Assembly (NCBI GenBank): GCA_900554615.1
Contig: USIB01000001.1
Location: 1-53,846, forward strand
Length of the DNA stretch: 53,846 bases
Direction: 5' to 3'
Source: an uncultured Mycoplasmatota bacterium
GTDB taxonomy: Bacteria; Bacillota_I; Bacilli_A; RF39; UBA660
Within the stretch, counting starts at the first letter, position 1. Each line of letters begins with the position of its first letter. This document shows positions 42,011 to 51,004 of the stretch, in pieces. A program made the position numbers and the translations under genes. The notes beneath the pieces were generated by a model. The model had not been told where the DNA came from. It saw only the letters and a program-made list of their open reading frames with translations, and made no database searches.

Positions 42011-42535
42011 AATTCTTTCATACATTTTAAAACCATACTTAGATTTCACTCCTATTTTTTCAACCCATATTAATCTTTTGAATGTATAATTTAACTGGTT
42101 TTCTATTTCCTTTTCATTAAAAATGTCATTGGTAATATTTACTATAAAATTAACCGCTTGTCCTTGTGCTTTTTCAAGGTTATGATAAATTAATTGTGAA
42201 CTTCTTCCAATAGTATGTTTATAATCGAAATATTCTCTTCCAATTTTGTAGTCAGCAGTTTTAAAACCATCTGGTTTATTAAATCTTGGAAATAATTCTA
42301 TTTTCTTTTTAGTCTGTTTTGAAAGCCATTTTGCAAAATCTACTTCACCAGTTTTGTAATCAATTACTATGTTATAATTATCTGTCAAATATGTAATTCC
42401 TTTGTACTTAAATATATCATTTGGCTGATGGATTACAAGTATACTTCGTTCATTATTTGATTTCAGCCATTTATTTGTTATATCTTTATATAACTTATTA
42501 CTTACTTTTGGTTTTTCTGATAATTTTATAGTCAT
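41969..42535 (-). CDS. orphan CdiA-CT-like nuclease domain
   Basis: This 188-residue protein resembles the C-terminal tRNase domain of CdiA-type contact toxins: FAKWLSKQTKKKIELFPR, a variable loop, then YKIGREYFDYKHTIGRSSQLIYHNLEKAQGQAVNFIVNI. In such domains the motif after the loop holds the catalytic acidic and lysine residues (E/DxK, here DYK). There is no secretion domain or signal peptide, so it acts inside the cell or as part of a phage/element system. No immunity gene is obvious, although the acidic 273-residue protein upstream could serve. Its last codons are formed by the small RNA B hairpin, suggesting fusion at that end. Confidence 0.6.
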   Translation of the reverse strand: MTIKLSEKPKVSNKLYKDITNKWLKSNNERSILVIHQPNDIFKYKGITYLTDNYNIVIDYKTGEVDFAKWLSKQTKKKIELFPRFNKPDGFKTADYKIGREYFDYKHTIGRSSQLIYHNLEKAQGQAVNFIVNITNDIFNEKEIENQLNYTFKRLIWVEKIGVKSKYGFKMYERIKKSAAVVKSHRDH

Positions 42536-42617
42536 TTTTTACTCTTCACCCCCACTTGGATTTTATATGATATCTACTATACAACAGTCAAAAGATTCTG
42601 TCAATAGTTTAATAAAA

Positions 42618-42674
42618 AAGAGTAAATAATATTATAATTACTACTCTACTCCATCTATACAATTATCATATATC
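42618..42674 (-). pseudogene. remnant of a second fic gene (57-base repeat)
   Basis: These 57 bases are identical to 40986-41042, which carry the last codons of the Fic-like gene (coding for DNCIDGVE and the stop) and the bases beyond. The match ends abruptly at 42675. It is most easily read as the tail of a duplicated fic gene left by recombination. Confidence 0.7.
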
Positions 42675-42714
42675 AACTTTTTGCATTAATATAATATAAA
42701 AATCAATTAATATT

Positions 42715-43536
42715 TTATTTACATTCACTATTTAGTTTTCTTATTCTTTTCATATAACCACTTTTCTCAAACTTTTTTTTACATTCTCTACTAACACTTT
42801 GATAATCTTTTTCAGTATGCCAACTTTCATTTGTTAATTCTTCATTTACTGCATTTAAATGTTGTAAATGGCCATTATAAAGTTTCTTTAATGACTTAGT
42901 ATTTATTTTTTCTCTTATATACTTTAAAGTATATAGAAAATATTTTCCATTTTCTGTAAAGAAATCTCTTTCCATTTCATCTGATTCATAATAATCATAA
43001 CCAAATGATTTAGGTTTTTCTGGCTCAAAATCTTCATCACAATAAAATGTTCTTTGTTCTTCCCAAATAACAAATATTTTCTTTTCTGCTATTAATCTTT
43101 CTATTTCTTCAATAGTATAATAATGTTCATCATCAATTTCAAAGTCTTTAGTATAAAGGATTCTTAGATTTATTCCTGTTTCATCATCCCAATAACCAAC
43201 ATCTTCTAGTTCTGCATTTGTTGGGAAAAATAGCTCCATTGTAGTCAAAATAGTATCATCACCTACATACTCTATATTATTTGCCTTTCCTATAATTTTA
43301 TAATAGTCCTCTTCATCCCATTCAATAAATGCAATTTCTTCCAACATATCATAGAACTCTTTATCTGTTATACTTCTTCTATTATCAATTACATTTTTAC
43401 AATCTTCTGCTCCTTTTAATAGTTCTTCAAACTCTTTTTTTATTCTAGTAAAATCCACTTTTTTTCCTTCTCTATAATTGTTAGCCAAATCTTCTAATTC
43501 CCCAAATAATTCTCTTTTAAGTAAATCAATATACAT
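42715..43536 (-). CDS. acidic unknown protein
   Basis: This 273-residue protein is not recognised. It is acidic in the middle (EEIAFIEWDEEDYYK, YYESDEMERDFF) with helical N- and C-terminal parts, and has no membrane segment. AGGAGG stands before the ATG. It is divergent from the 43.7 kb gene and reads toward the nuclease gene. An immunity or inhibitor role for the nuclease would fit the acidity and position, but that is only a guess. Confidence 0.55.
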   Translation of the reverse strand: MYIDLLKRELFGELEDLANNYREGKKVDFTRIKKEFEELLKGAEDCKNVIDNRRSITDKEFYDMLEEIAFIEWDEEDYYKIIGKANNIEYVGDDTILTTMELFFPTNAELEDVGYWDDETGINLRILYTKDFEIDDEHYYTIEEIERLIAEKKIFVIWEEQRTFYCDEDFEPEKPKSFGYDYYESDEMERDFFTENGKYFLYTLKYIREKINTKSLKKLYNGHLQHLNAVNEELTNESWHTEKDYQSVSRECKKKFEKSGYMKRIRKLNSECK

Positions 43537-43670
43537 AAATAAAACCTCCTAATTTGATTTATGTATATTATAGCACCTTAACTTCAATATTACAACCCTA
43601 TCTTTATTTTCAAAATAATTTACAAATATATATGACTATGCTATAATATTTAACTATCAGGAGGAATAAT

Positions 43671-44222
43671 ATGAAATTAAAAGAATTAAAAGAAAATGAG
43701 CCATTAAATATAATAGAAGTATCAAAACAATACCATTATCCATCTTTTATTGCTAGAGGACCAAAAGACTCTGATACTTTTGAAGAAAAGAGAATTAAAA
43801 TGAAAGTATTTACTGACGGTGAAATAGAAAAACAAACTGAAGAAACTTCTCAAAATATCAATGAATTTTATATTGGAAAAAGGAAATACAACTATGATGT
43901 AGATGTTTTAAAGACCAAGAATTTATACTTTAAAAATCATAGTTATGTTATCACTTATTTGATAGCAGCAGAACATATGACTATTGGAAATATAACAGGA
44001 TGGTTTGATATTGTTAAAGAGGTATCAGTATACCTAGAAAATATAAAAGACAAAAAACAATTAAAAGAGGCAAAAAGAGTTATTAAAGAAATTAATAATT
44101 TAAATAGTCATACTGATTATTCATCACTATTTGGAATGATATTATCACAACCTACAAAATCCGAAAGATTTGAAACAGAAGAAATATCAAAAAATGTATA
44201 TACTTTAAAAAGAACAAAATAA
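43671..44222 (+). CDS. unknown protein
   Basis: This 183-residue protein is not recognised. It begins with a helical, lysine-rich part and has a mixed middle (FYIGKRKYNYDVDVLKTKNLYFKNHSY). The C-terminal region contains ITGWFDIVKEVSVYLENIKDKKQL. AGGAGG before the ATG. Hairpin element 8 begins ten bases after its stop codon. Confidence 0.55.
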   Translation: MKLKELKENEPLNIIEVSKQYHYPSFIARGPKDSDTFEEKRIKMKVFTDGEIEKQTEETSQNINEFYIGKRKYNYDVDVLKTKNLYFKNHSYVITYLIAAEHMTIGNITGWFDIVKEVSVYLENIKDKKQLKEAKRVIKEINNLNSHTDYSSLFGMILSQPTKSERFETEEISKNVYTLKRTK

Positions 44223-44231
44223 ATAACACAT

Positions 44232-44316
44232 AAGTTTAGAGACAATTAAGGCTCTAAACTTTTTTCTAATGACCTTAGGCATTAGAAAACCTCTAGTGAC
44301 TTTAAGGCACAAGAGG
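44232..44316 (+). repeat. triple GAC/GGC hairpin element 8
   Basis: Three hairpins without gaps: AAGTTTAGA-GAC...GGC-TCTAAACTT (44232-44261), TTTTCTAAT-GAC-CTTA-GGC-ATTAGAAAA (44262-44289) and CCTCTAGT-GAC-TTTAA-GGC-ACAAGAGG (44290-44316). All three keep the A.G mismatch above a G-C pair. This is the clearest copy. It is followed by A-rich, not T-rich, sequence. Confidence 0.85.
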
Positions 44317-44337
44317 AAAAAGAAAAAGTAGACTAAT

Positions 44338-44775
44338 CTACTTTTCTAATAATATAGTTACAGGACCATCATTTATTAATGATACTTTCATATCAGCACC
44401 AAATATACCAGTACCTACTTCTATACCCTTTTCTCTTAATTTATTATTAAACTCATCATATAATAATGTAGCTTTATCTCCTCCTAGTGCCTTTATATAA
44501 GATGGTCTTCTCCCCTTAGAAGCATCTCCATATAAAGTAAACTGACTAATAGATAAAATATTTCCCTTTATATCTAATAAACTCTTATTCATAACATCAT
44601 TTTCATCCTCAAATATTCTTAAGTTAATAACCTTATCTACCATCCAATCTATCTCTTTAGAACTATCCCCTTCCGTAAAACCTACTAGTAACATTAAACC
44701 TTTATCAGATTTACCTACTATCTTATTATCTACTTCAACACTAGAATTAATAACTCTTTGTACTACTACTCTCAT
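44338..44775 (-). CDS. dtd: D-aminoacyl-tRNA deacylase
   Basis: Dtd removes D-amino acids (and glycine from tRNA-Ala) from mischarged tRNA. The sequence shows MRVVVQRV at the N-terminus, the LSISQFTLYGD motif and the C-terminal GxxGADMKVSLINDGPVTILLE with the cross-subunit Gly/Pro signature. Length (145) is normal. Its start overlaps the stop codon of rel, an arrangement known from many Firmicutes. Confidence 0.96.
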   Translation of the reverse strand: MRVVVQRVINSSVEVDNKIVGKSDKGLMLLVGFTEGDSSKEIDWMVDKVINLRIFEDENDVMNKSLLDIKGNILSISQFTLYGDASKGRRPSYIKALGGDKATLLYDEFNNKLREKGIEVGTGIFGADMKVSLINDGPVTILLEK

Positions 44776-46940
44776 TATATTACCTCTCTTTCTACTTTCT
44801 GAACAAACTTTAGATTTAATAAGTCATTCATAAACTTTTCTAATATACTTTTATTTCCTACTATTACAGTCATTCTATATACTTTATATTCACTTTTATT
44901 AATAGTAGATATACTATCTATTACTATGTTATTAGCAGAAGCCTTAGTTATTATATCCAATAAATTATCATATGTATTAGTATATACTAAGATATCAGAA
45001 GGATATTTTTTATCTTTATTTTCATTCCATTTAACATTTATTAATCTTTCATCTGTATCCAATATATTATGACAATTTATTCTATGTACTGTTATTCCTG
45101 AACCTCTTGTTATATATCCTATTATATTATCTCCTGGAAGAGGTTTACAACAACTACTTAAACTTGTTTTAATATCCGTTATTCCTTCTACTAGAATACT
45201 ATTACCATCATTTGATTCTTTATAGTAGTTAGTTTCATTTATCTTAGTCGCTATATCCTTTTTCTCTTCTGGTGGTTTATTTACTATCTTTATTATATTA
45301 TTAGGAGTATATTTTCCTGTACCAATAGTAGCATAAATATCATCTATATCTTTTAATTTTAATTCATTAAGTATTAGTTCTATATTTTTATTTGATAAGA
45401 ATTCATTTATTCCTATATCTTCTTTTCTTAATTCTTTTTCTAATAGGTCCATTCCCTTTTCAATATTTTCATCTTTTTCTAATTTACTATGATAACTTTT
45501 AATTTTATTTTTAGCCCCACTTGTTACAACAAAGTTAAGCCAATCTTTACTAGGTCTAGCACTACTATTTGTGTTAACCTTTATAATATCTCCTGTTTTT
45601 AATTTATAGTCTAGTGTTACAATATTATCATTTACAATGGCTCCGACTATATGATCTCCAACCTCACTATGTACTTTATAAGCAAAGTCAACAGGAGTTG
45701 AATCTTTTGGTAGTTCTATGACATCTCCTTTTGGTGTATATACATAGATAACATCATTAGTTAAAATATCTTTCTTTACTGAAGAAATAAATTCTTCTGG
45801 ATTATTTGATTCTTCATTTAATTCAATGATATTTCTGAATATCTGAAGTTTTTGCTCTATTGCGTCTTTAGCGGACTTCTCTCCATCTTTATGTTCTTTA
45901 TATGACCAGTGTGAGGCTATTCCATATTCTGCTATTTTATCCATCTCATATGTTCTTATTTGGATTTCAAAAAGATTACCATCTAAACCAAATACTGTTG
46001 TATGTAAAGACTGATATAAGTTTGTTTTAGGCATTGCTATATAGTCTTTAAATCTCTTCGGTACTGGCTTGTATTTGGAGTGAATTAATCCTAAGGCTAA
46101 GTAACAATCTTGCTCAGTATCTACAAATACTCTAAGAGCTAATATATCATAAATATCATCAAATCTTTTTCCTTTAGCCATTTTATTATATATACTATAA
46201 ATACTTTTACTTCTTCCTTTTATTTCATGAGGTATATTATGTTCATTTAGTAGAGTTGATACTTCACTTATCATTTTACTTACTGCTTCATCACGAAGTG
46301 TTTTCTTTTGATTTAATTTTTCTACTATATCAAAATATGCATCAGGCTTTAGATATCTTAATGATAAGTCTTCTAGTTCACTTTTTATTTTATATATTCC
46401 TAGTCTATGGGCTACTGGTGTTAATATTTCTAGAGTCTCTCTTGCTTTTTTCTTTTGTTTTTCTACAGACAAGACATTTATCGTTCGCATATTATGAAGA
46501 CGGTCTGCTAGTTTAATAATTATTACTCTCGGGTCTTCAGATAAGCCTACTAGTATTTTTCTTTGATTAGCGGCACTTGCCTCACTATCTGATGTAAAGT
46601 TTAGTTTATTTATCTTTGTTACTCCATCTACTAATAAGGCTACTTCTTTTCCAAATAGTTTCTCTATTTCTTCTTTAGTTGCATCAGAGTCTTCAATTGT
46701 ATCGTGAAGAAGAGCCGCTGCCATACATGGTGCGTCAGCAGATATATCAGTTAATATTAGAGCAACATTTAATGGGTGTAAGATATAATCATCTCCTGAT
46801 ATCCTCTTTTGCCCGAAATGTTTTTTTTCTGCATACTGATAAACCCTCTTAATTAAGTCTATATCTTCAGCATTATCATTATATTTTTTAAATCTTTCTA
46901 TTAAGTCCTCTATTGTTAGGTTTATTGTTTTTGTACTCAT
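44775..46940 (-). CDS. rel: bifunctional (p)ppGpp synthetase/hydrolase
   Basis: This 721-residue Rel protein makes and breaks the stringent-response alarmone. The N-terminal HD hydrolase domain has DYILHPLNVALIL, AALLHDTIEDSD and LADRLHNMRT; the synthetase domain has DIYDILALRVFV, KDYIAMPKTNLYQSLHTTVFG and EIQIRTYEMDKIAEYGIASHWSYKE. TGS (PKGDVIELPKDSTPVDFAYKVHS), zinc-finger (SCCKPLPGDNIIGYI) and ACT domains follow. Both active sites look intact. It is translationally coupled to dtd. Confidence 0.97.
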   Translation of the reverse strand: MSTKTINLTIEDLIERFKKYNDNAEDIDLIKRVYQYAEKKHFGQKRISGDDYILHPLNVALILTDISADAPCMAAALLHDTIEDSDATKEEIEKLFGKEVALLVDGVTKINKLNFTSDSEASAANQRKILVGLSEDPRVIIIKLADRLHNMRTINVLSVEKQKKKARETLEILTPVAHRLGIYKIKSELEDLSLRYLKPDAYFDIVEKLNQKKTLRDEAVSKMISEVSTLLNEHNIPHEIKGRSKSIYSIYNKMAKGKRFDDIYDILALRVFVDTEQDCYLALGLIHSKYKPVPKRFKDYIAMPKTNLYQSLHTTVFGLDGNLFEIQIRTYEMDKIAEYGIASHWSYKEHKDGEKSAKDAIEQKLQIFRNIIELNEESNNPEEFISSVKKDILTNDVIYVYTPKGDVIELPKDSTPVDFAYKVHSEVGDHIVGAIVNDNIVTLDYKLKTGDIIKVNTNSSARPSKDWLNFVVTSGAKNKIKSYHSKLEKDENIEKGMDLLEKELRKEDIGINEFLSNKNIELILNELKLKDIDDIYATIGTGKYTPNNIIKIVNKPPEEKKDIATKINETNYYKESNDGNSILVEGITDIKTSLSSCCKPLPGDNIIGYITRGSGITVHRINCHNILDTDERLINVKWNENKDKKYPSDILVYTNTYDNLLDIITKASANNIVIDSISTINKSEYKVYRMTVIVGNKSILEKFMNDLLNLKFVQKVEREVI

Positions 46941-46963
46941 CTTTCTTCACCTACCTTATTAAA

Positions 46964-46995
46964 TAGACCTACAAGGAAGTCCTTGCAGGCCTACT
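46964..46995 (-). terminator. hairpin after secDF
   Basis: CAAGGA/TCCTTG with outer AGG/CCT arms forms a strong stem between secDF and rel; on the minus strand CTATTTAATAAGG follows. The T-tract is weak, so read-through into rel is possible. Confidence 0.5.
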
Positions 46996-46996
46996 T

Positions 46997-49240
46997 TTAA
47001 CAATTTATTCCTTTTATTTGCATTTCTTCTTTTTCTTCTTTTTTAGTTTCCTTACTTTTAGGTTTACTTAATCTTCTTCCTTCTAATATTAACCAAAGAC
47101 TATTTGATATATAGATAGAAGAGAATACTCCTGCTATAAAACCTACTAGTAAGGCTATATTAAAGTTTAGTATTTCATTTGAGCCTAAAACTATTAAACA
47201 TATTATAGGTACTATTGTAGTAGCAGTAGTCATTAATGACCTAAAGAATGTTAATCTTACAGAATCATTTACTAGTTCTGGTAAGTCTTCTTTTTTAGTT
47301 ACATTTCTTTCTTTATAGTTTCTTCTTACCATATCAAATGTAACTATTGTATCATTAATTGAATATCCTATTATTGTTAAAATAGCAGCTATAAAGACAG
47401 AATCTATTTGAAGTTTAAATATTCCAAAGAAAATTATAGTTACTAATACATCGTGAACTAAGGCTATTATTCCACTTATTGCATAGTTAAATCTAAATCT
47501 AAAACTTACATAGATTATTATTCCAATTAAAGATATTAGTACTGCCATTATAGCATTTTTTATTAATTGTTTTTTTACTAAGTCAGATACAACATAGATA
47601 TTTGAAGATACTTTATATTCTTCCTCTAATTTATTTGATAGACTCTCTATTTCTTCTTTTGTTAGTTTTTCATTTATTACAATAGTCGTAGAATCTTTTG
47701 TTTTATCTAATTTATTTATTGTGTATCCATCTAAGTTAATATCCTCTATTGTATTAACTGTTATTGAAGTTCCTCCTGTAAAATCTACTGCAAAGTTAAA
47801 CTTAGTTACTATAGAGTATGCAAAACCTCCTAGTATAAGAATTAGTATTACAGGTAATATTATCTTTCTTGATTTTACAAAATCTAATTTCTTAAATGGT
47901 ATTCTTACCTCTTTAGCAAGTATTATTTTTTTCTTTGATAGTCCTATGAATAGATTTACCTTATCATCAAATACTCCTGACTTAGCAAAGAAATAAATTA
48001 CTGCTTTAGATATGAATACTAATACTATTATAGTTAATAGAATATTTATTATTAACATAGTTGCAAAACCTTTTACACTTGATTGTCCAAGTATAAATAG
48101 TATTATAGCCACTATTATAGTTGTAATGTTAGCGTCTAAGATACTTGATAGAGATTCTTTATTTCCTATCTCTACGGCTTCTTTTAATGGCTTACCTATT
48201 TTTAATTGGTCTTTTATTCTTTCAAAACTTATTACAGAAGCATCTACTGCCATTCCTATTCCAAGTAGCATAGCGGCAATTCCAGGAAGAGTTAGTGTTC
48301 CCTCTATCAAATAGAATACTAAGAATGATAGCATTGTATATAGTACTAATGATGTTCCTGCTATTAAACCACTAAAATGATACATTAGAATCATTATAAG
48401 AAGTACTAAGATTACTCCTATTACACCTGCTACTAAAGTTTTATTTAAGGCTGCCTCTCCATAGGTTGCTTCAACCGTACGAGAAGATATTTCATTTAAT
48501 TTAGTTGGAAGTGAGCCTGAGTTTATTAATTCTACAAGTGATGTTGCTTCCTCCGTAGTAAAGTTACCTTGAATTATTACATCACTAGCAAAGGCTCTAT
48601 CTACTCTAGCAGCGGACAAACATCTCGATGTTGAAAGGGAGCCACAATTATCTTTTTCTTTCGTAAAAGAGTCTGTATTTTCATCAAAGTCTAACCATAT
48701 TACTATTAAGTTATTATTCATATCTTTTACTTTATTTGTTACATTATAGAACTTATCAGTATCTTTAATAGATAGACTGACAGCGGGATGTCCATACTGA
48801 TCAGTAGTTTCTTTAGCCTCTCCTCCTAATACATCTGCTGTCATAAGAAGATTATCATTATAGTCTCTAAATGATAGTACGGCTGTTGAAGATATTATTT
48901 CTCTTGCTTCCTCTTTATTCTTAATACCTGCTAAGGCTATTCTTATTTTATTATTATCTTCTATTGAGATTTCTGGCTCATTTACTCCTAAGATGTCTAC
49001 TCTCTTTAAGATTGCTTTATAAGTATTATAGACCATATCTGATGTTAATTTTTCTTGGTCTAATGGCTCTATTTCATATAATACTTCAAAGCCTCCTTGT
49101 AAATCTAAACCATAGTTTATATTTTTAAATATTGGAATACATAGATAAGCACTACCTAGTAATACTATTATGGTTACCAGTAGGCCTAATATAACCTTCT
49201 TTGTACCCTTTTGTTCTTTTATTTGCTTTTTCTTTTTCAT
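46997..49240 (-). CDS. secDF: fused protein-export membrane protein SecDF
   Basis: SecDF uses proton flow to help pull proteins out of the Sec translocon. The 747-residue fusion has the SecD half (helix one; GLDLQGGFEVLYE; GLIAGTSLVLYTML; GIGMAVDASVISFERIKDQL) followed by the SecF half (FAVDFTGGTSITV; GYSINDTIVTFDMVRRNY). About twelve membrane helices are expected. Fusion into one chain is usual in Bacilli. The acidic residues in the D-A-S-V and N-D-T-I motifs are kept. Confidence 0.96.
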   Translation of the reverse strand: MKKKKQIKEQKGTKKVILGLLVTIIVLLGSAYLCIPIFKNINYGLDLQGGFEVLYEIEPLDQEKLTSDMVYNTYKAILKRVDILGVNEPEISIEDNNKIRIALAGIKNKEEAREIISSTAVLSFRDYNDNLLMTADVLGGEAKETTDQYGHPAVSLSIKDTDKFYNVTNKVKDMNNNLIVIWLDFDENTDSFTKEKDNCGSLSTSRCLSAARVDRAFASDVIIQGNFTTEEATSLVELINSGSLPTKLNEISSRTVEATYGEAALNKTLVAGVIGVILVLLIMILMYHFSGLIAGTSLVLYTMLSFLVFYLIEGTLTLPGIAAMLLGIGMAVDASVISFERIKDQLKIGKPLKEAVEIGNKESLSSILDANITTIIVAIILFILGQSSVKGFATMLIINILLTIIVLVFISKAVIYFFAKSGVFDDKVNLFIGLSKKKIILAKEVRIPFKKLDFVKSRKIILPVILILILGGFAYSIVTKFNFAVDFTGGTSITVNTIEDINLDGYTINKLDKTKDSTTIVINEKLTKEEIESLSNKLEEEYKVSSNIYVVSDLVKKQLIKNAIMAVLISLIGIIIYVSFRFRFNYAISGIIALVHDVLVTIIFFGIFKLQIDSVFIAAILTIIGYSINDTIVTFDMVRRNYKERNVTKKEDLPELVNDSVRLTFFRSLMTTATTIVPIICLIVLGSNEILNFNIALLVGFIAGVFSSIYISNSLWLILEGRRLSKPKSKETKKEEKEEMQIKGINC

Positions 49241-49256
49241 AATGTTATCCTTCTTT

Positions 49257-49523
49257 CTATTTTTGTATAGATATTCTTCTATCAGTATTTTTAATACTCT
49301 CTTTTAAGTATTTATCTACTTTTTCAATATCTACATTTATTATATCATTTACCATTTCTGATATTGATAGATTCTTAGTCTTTATCCATTTATTTATTTT
49401 TAGATAATTCCATATATCAATTATTTTTATATAACTATAGTTATTCTTTATTAGTCTTAGTTTTACATTGAATGCTCCTCTTAGACTATTAAATAATTCT
49501 TCTTCGCTTTTGTACTCCATCAA
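49257..49523 (-). CDS. ComN-like post-transcriptional regulator
   Basis: This 88-residue protein fits the ComN/YrzD family by size, by the pattern EELFNSLRGAFNVKLRLIKNNYSYIKIIDIWNYLK, and by its place directly before secDF, as in Bacillus. In B. subtilis ComN affects comE mRNA localisation at the pole. Start at either of two ATGs after the GGTTTGATGG sequence. Confidence 0.75.
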   Translation of the reverse strand: MMEYKSEEELFNSLRGAFNVKLRLIKNNYSYIKIIDIWNYLKINKWIKTKNLSISEMVNDIINVDIEKVDKYLKESIKNTDRRISIQK

Positions 49524-49579
49524 ACCACCATAATTATTGTATCACATTATTTATAAAAGTAAAAGCAAAAACAACCAAT

Positions 49580-49843
49580 TTATGGCTGTTTCTCAAATTC
49601 TTTATCATTTTTTTTAAATAATAATTCTATATCAATATCTAAAGCATCTGCGATATTGCTTACTGCATCAAGCGAGAAATTCTTTTTGCTATTAGGGGCT
49701 TCTATCCTCCTGATAAATTCATGCGAGTATTCTGTCCTCTCTGCTAATTCTGCTTGTGTTATTTTTCTACTTTTGCGATAATACTTAATATTTTTCGCTA
49801 CTACTTCATAAATATCATAATGTTTATCTTTCCTTTTTCTCAT
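49580..49843 (-). CDS. XRE-family HTH regulator
   Basis: This 87-residue protein is one HTH domain (KYYRKSRKITQAELAERTEYSHEFIRRIEA) followed by a short acidic tail. It is a likely DNA-binding repressor. The sequence has more varied codon use than its neighbours. It stands alone between the comN-like and sigma-factor genes. Confidence 0.85.
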   Translation of the reverse strand: MRKRKDKHYDIYEVVAKNIKYYRKSRKITQAELAERTEYSHEFIRRIEAPNSKKNFSLDAVSNIADALDIDIELLFKKNDKEFEKQP

Positions 49844-49929
49844 GAGATATCACCTTTAATCTTATTTTCTCACAAAAATGAACTTTTTTATGTAAACTAT
49901 TTGGTTACATTTTTAGATAAAGTGATTAT

Positions 49930-50598
49930 TTAGGCTACATTTTGGTAATTATTTCGTATTTTTTTCAATGTTTTCTTTTCACTACGAGATACTTCTACCT
50001 GATTCATACCTAATAAACTTGCTACTTCACTCTGAGTTTTATCTTCATAATATCTTAAATAAATTAGTTCTTTGTAAGGACTTTCTAATTTATTTATTTC
50101 TTCATTTAACATTAGATAATCTATGTTATAGTAGTCTTTTTTATCACTTACTGTTTCTAATAGTGATAAATCTTTTCCATCATTATATATTACTTTTTCT
50201 AAACTATCTACTCTATTCATTGAAGTTAATACTTTTGTTAATTCTTTTTCGTCTATTTCTAAAAATAGTGATAATTCAGTTATTGATGGTTCTTTCATTA
50301 ATCTTTGACTTAATATATTTTTGGCAGTATTTATTTTTTTATATAGTGATATATATTCTTTTGATACCTTTATATTTCTTTCAGCATTTATATAACTATA
50401 TATTTCACCATATATGTATTTATAAGCATAAGTAGAAAACTTGGTATTTTTATTTTCTTTATAGTTATTGTAGGCTTTTATTACTCCTATTACTCCTACT
50501 TGATACAAATCTTCAGTGCTATATCCTTTAAAATATTTATTTATTATCATATATATTAATGAACTATTTAATTTTATTATTTCTTCATATTTATTCAT
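49930..50598 (-). CDS. sporulation-type sigma factor (SigF/SigB/SigG group)
   Basis: This 222-residue sigma-70 factor has region 2 (YSTEDLYQVGVIGVIKAYNNY then FSTYAYKYIYGEIYSYI), region 3 (RLMKEPSITELSLFLEIDE) and region 4 (LRYYEDKTQSEVASLLGMNQVEVSRSEKKTLKKIR). Length, lack of region 1.1 and the STAS gene upstream place it with the SigB/SigF/SigG group. SigF controls the early forespore programme. Its ATG overlaps the stop codon of the SpoIIAA-like gene. No spoIIAB anti-sigma gene lies between them. Confidence 0.87.
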   Translation of the reverse strand: MNKYEEIIKLNSSLIYMIINKYFKGYSTEDLYQVGVIGVIKAYNNYKENKNTKFSTYAYKYIYGEIYSYINAERNIKVSKEYISLYKKINTAKNILSQRLMKEPSITELSLFLEIDEKELTKVLTSMNRVDSLEKVIYNDGKDLSLLETVSDKKDYYNIDYLMLNEEINKLESPYKELIYLRYYEDKTQSEVASLLGMNQVEVSRSEKKTLKKIRNNYQNVA

Positions 50599-50906
50599 TA
50601 AATCATCCTTTCAAATAATTTGAAGGCATCATACTCTCTATTTATTTTGGGGATATCTTTTAATAGTTTACTTGATACACTGAACTTATCGCAGATTATA
50701 AACTTATTATTTTCTTCTTCATATTGTTTATATATTTTGTTTAGATATTTGATACTATAGTTATCTATTGAATACATATCATCAATATTTAAAACGATGT
50801 ATTTAAAGTCTTTATCTATTATTCCTCTTATGGTGTTTTTATTTAAATCTCCTTTTAATCTGATGAAAAGTATTCCTTTTCTAAATTCCATATTTGTCTT
50901 TAACAA
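50598..50906 (-). CDS. SpoIIAA-like STAS antagonist, altered phosphosite
   Basis: This protein of about 102 residues has the STAS build of anti-sigma antagonists: FRKGILFIRLKGDLN, IVLNIDDMYSIDNYSIKYLNKIYK and a final helix. In SpoIIAA the phosphorylated serine lies in DSSG; here the aligned stretch is DNYS, so the serine equivalent to Ser58 looks replaced by tyrosine. The likely start is TTG 50906, six bases after AAGGAAGG; the longest frame starts at 50936 and ATG 50891 is another option. Coupled to the sigma gene. Confidence 0.7.
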   Translation of the reverse strand: MLKTNMEFRKGILFIRLKGDLNKNTIRGIIDKDFKYIVLNIDDMYSIDNYSIKYLNKIYKQYEEENNKFIICDKFSVSSKLLKDIPKINREYDAFKLFERMI

Positions 50907-51004
50907 TATATTCACCTTCCTTTTATAATTTAACATATTTTATTATTTTGTTATATACTTTCGACAAAACTAGATAATTATTTCAAACGACATTTTTTGA
51001 TATA

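Noticed and set aside
49968..50435. 155-codon plus-strand frame
   Set aside because: It is the reverse of the sigma factor gene and its Leu/Tyr/Phe-rich product is typical of a shadow frame in AT-rich DNA.
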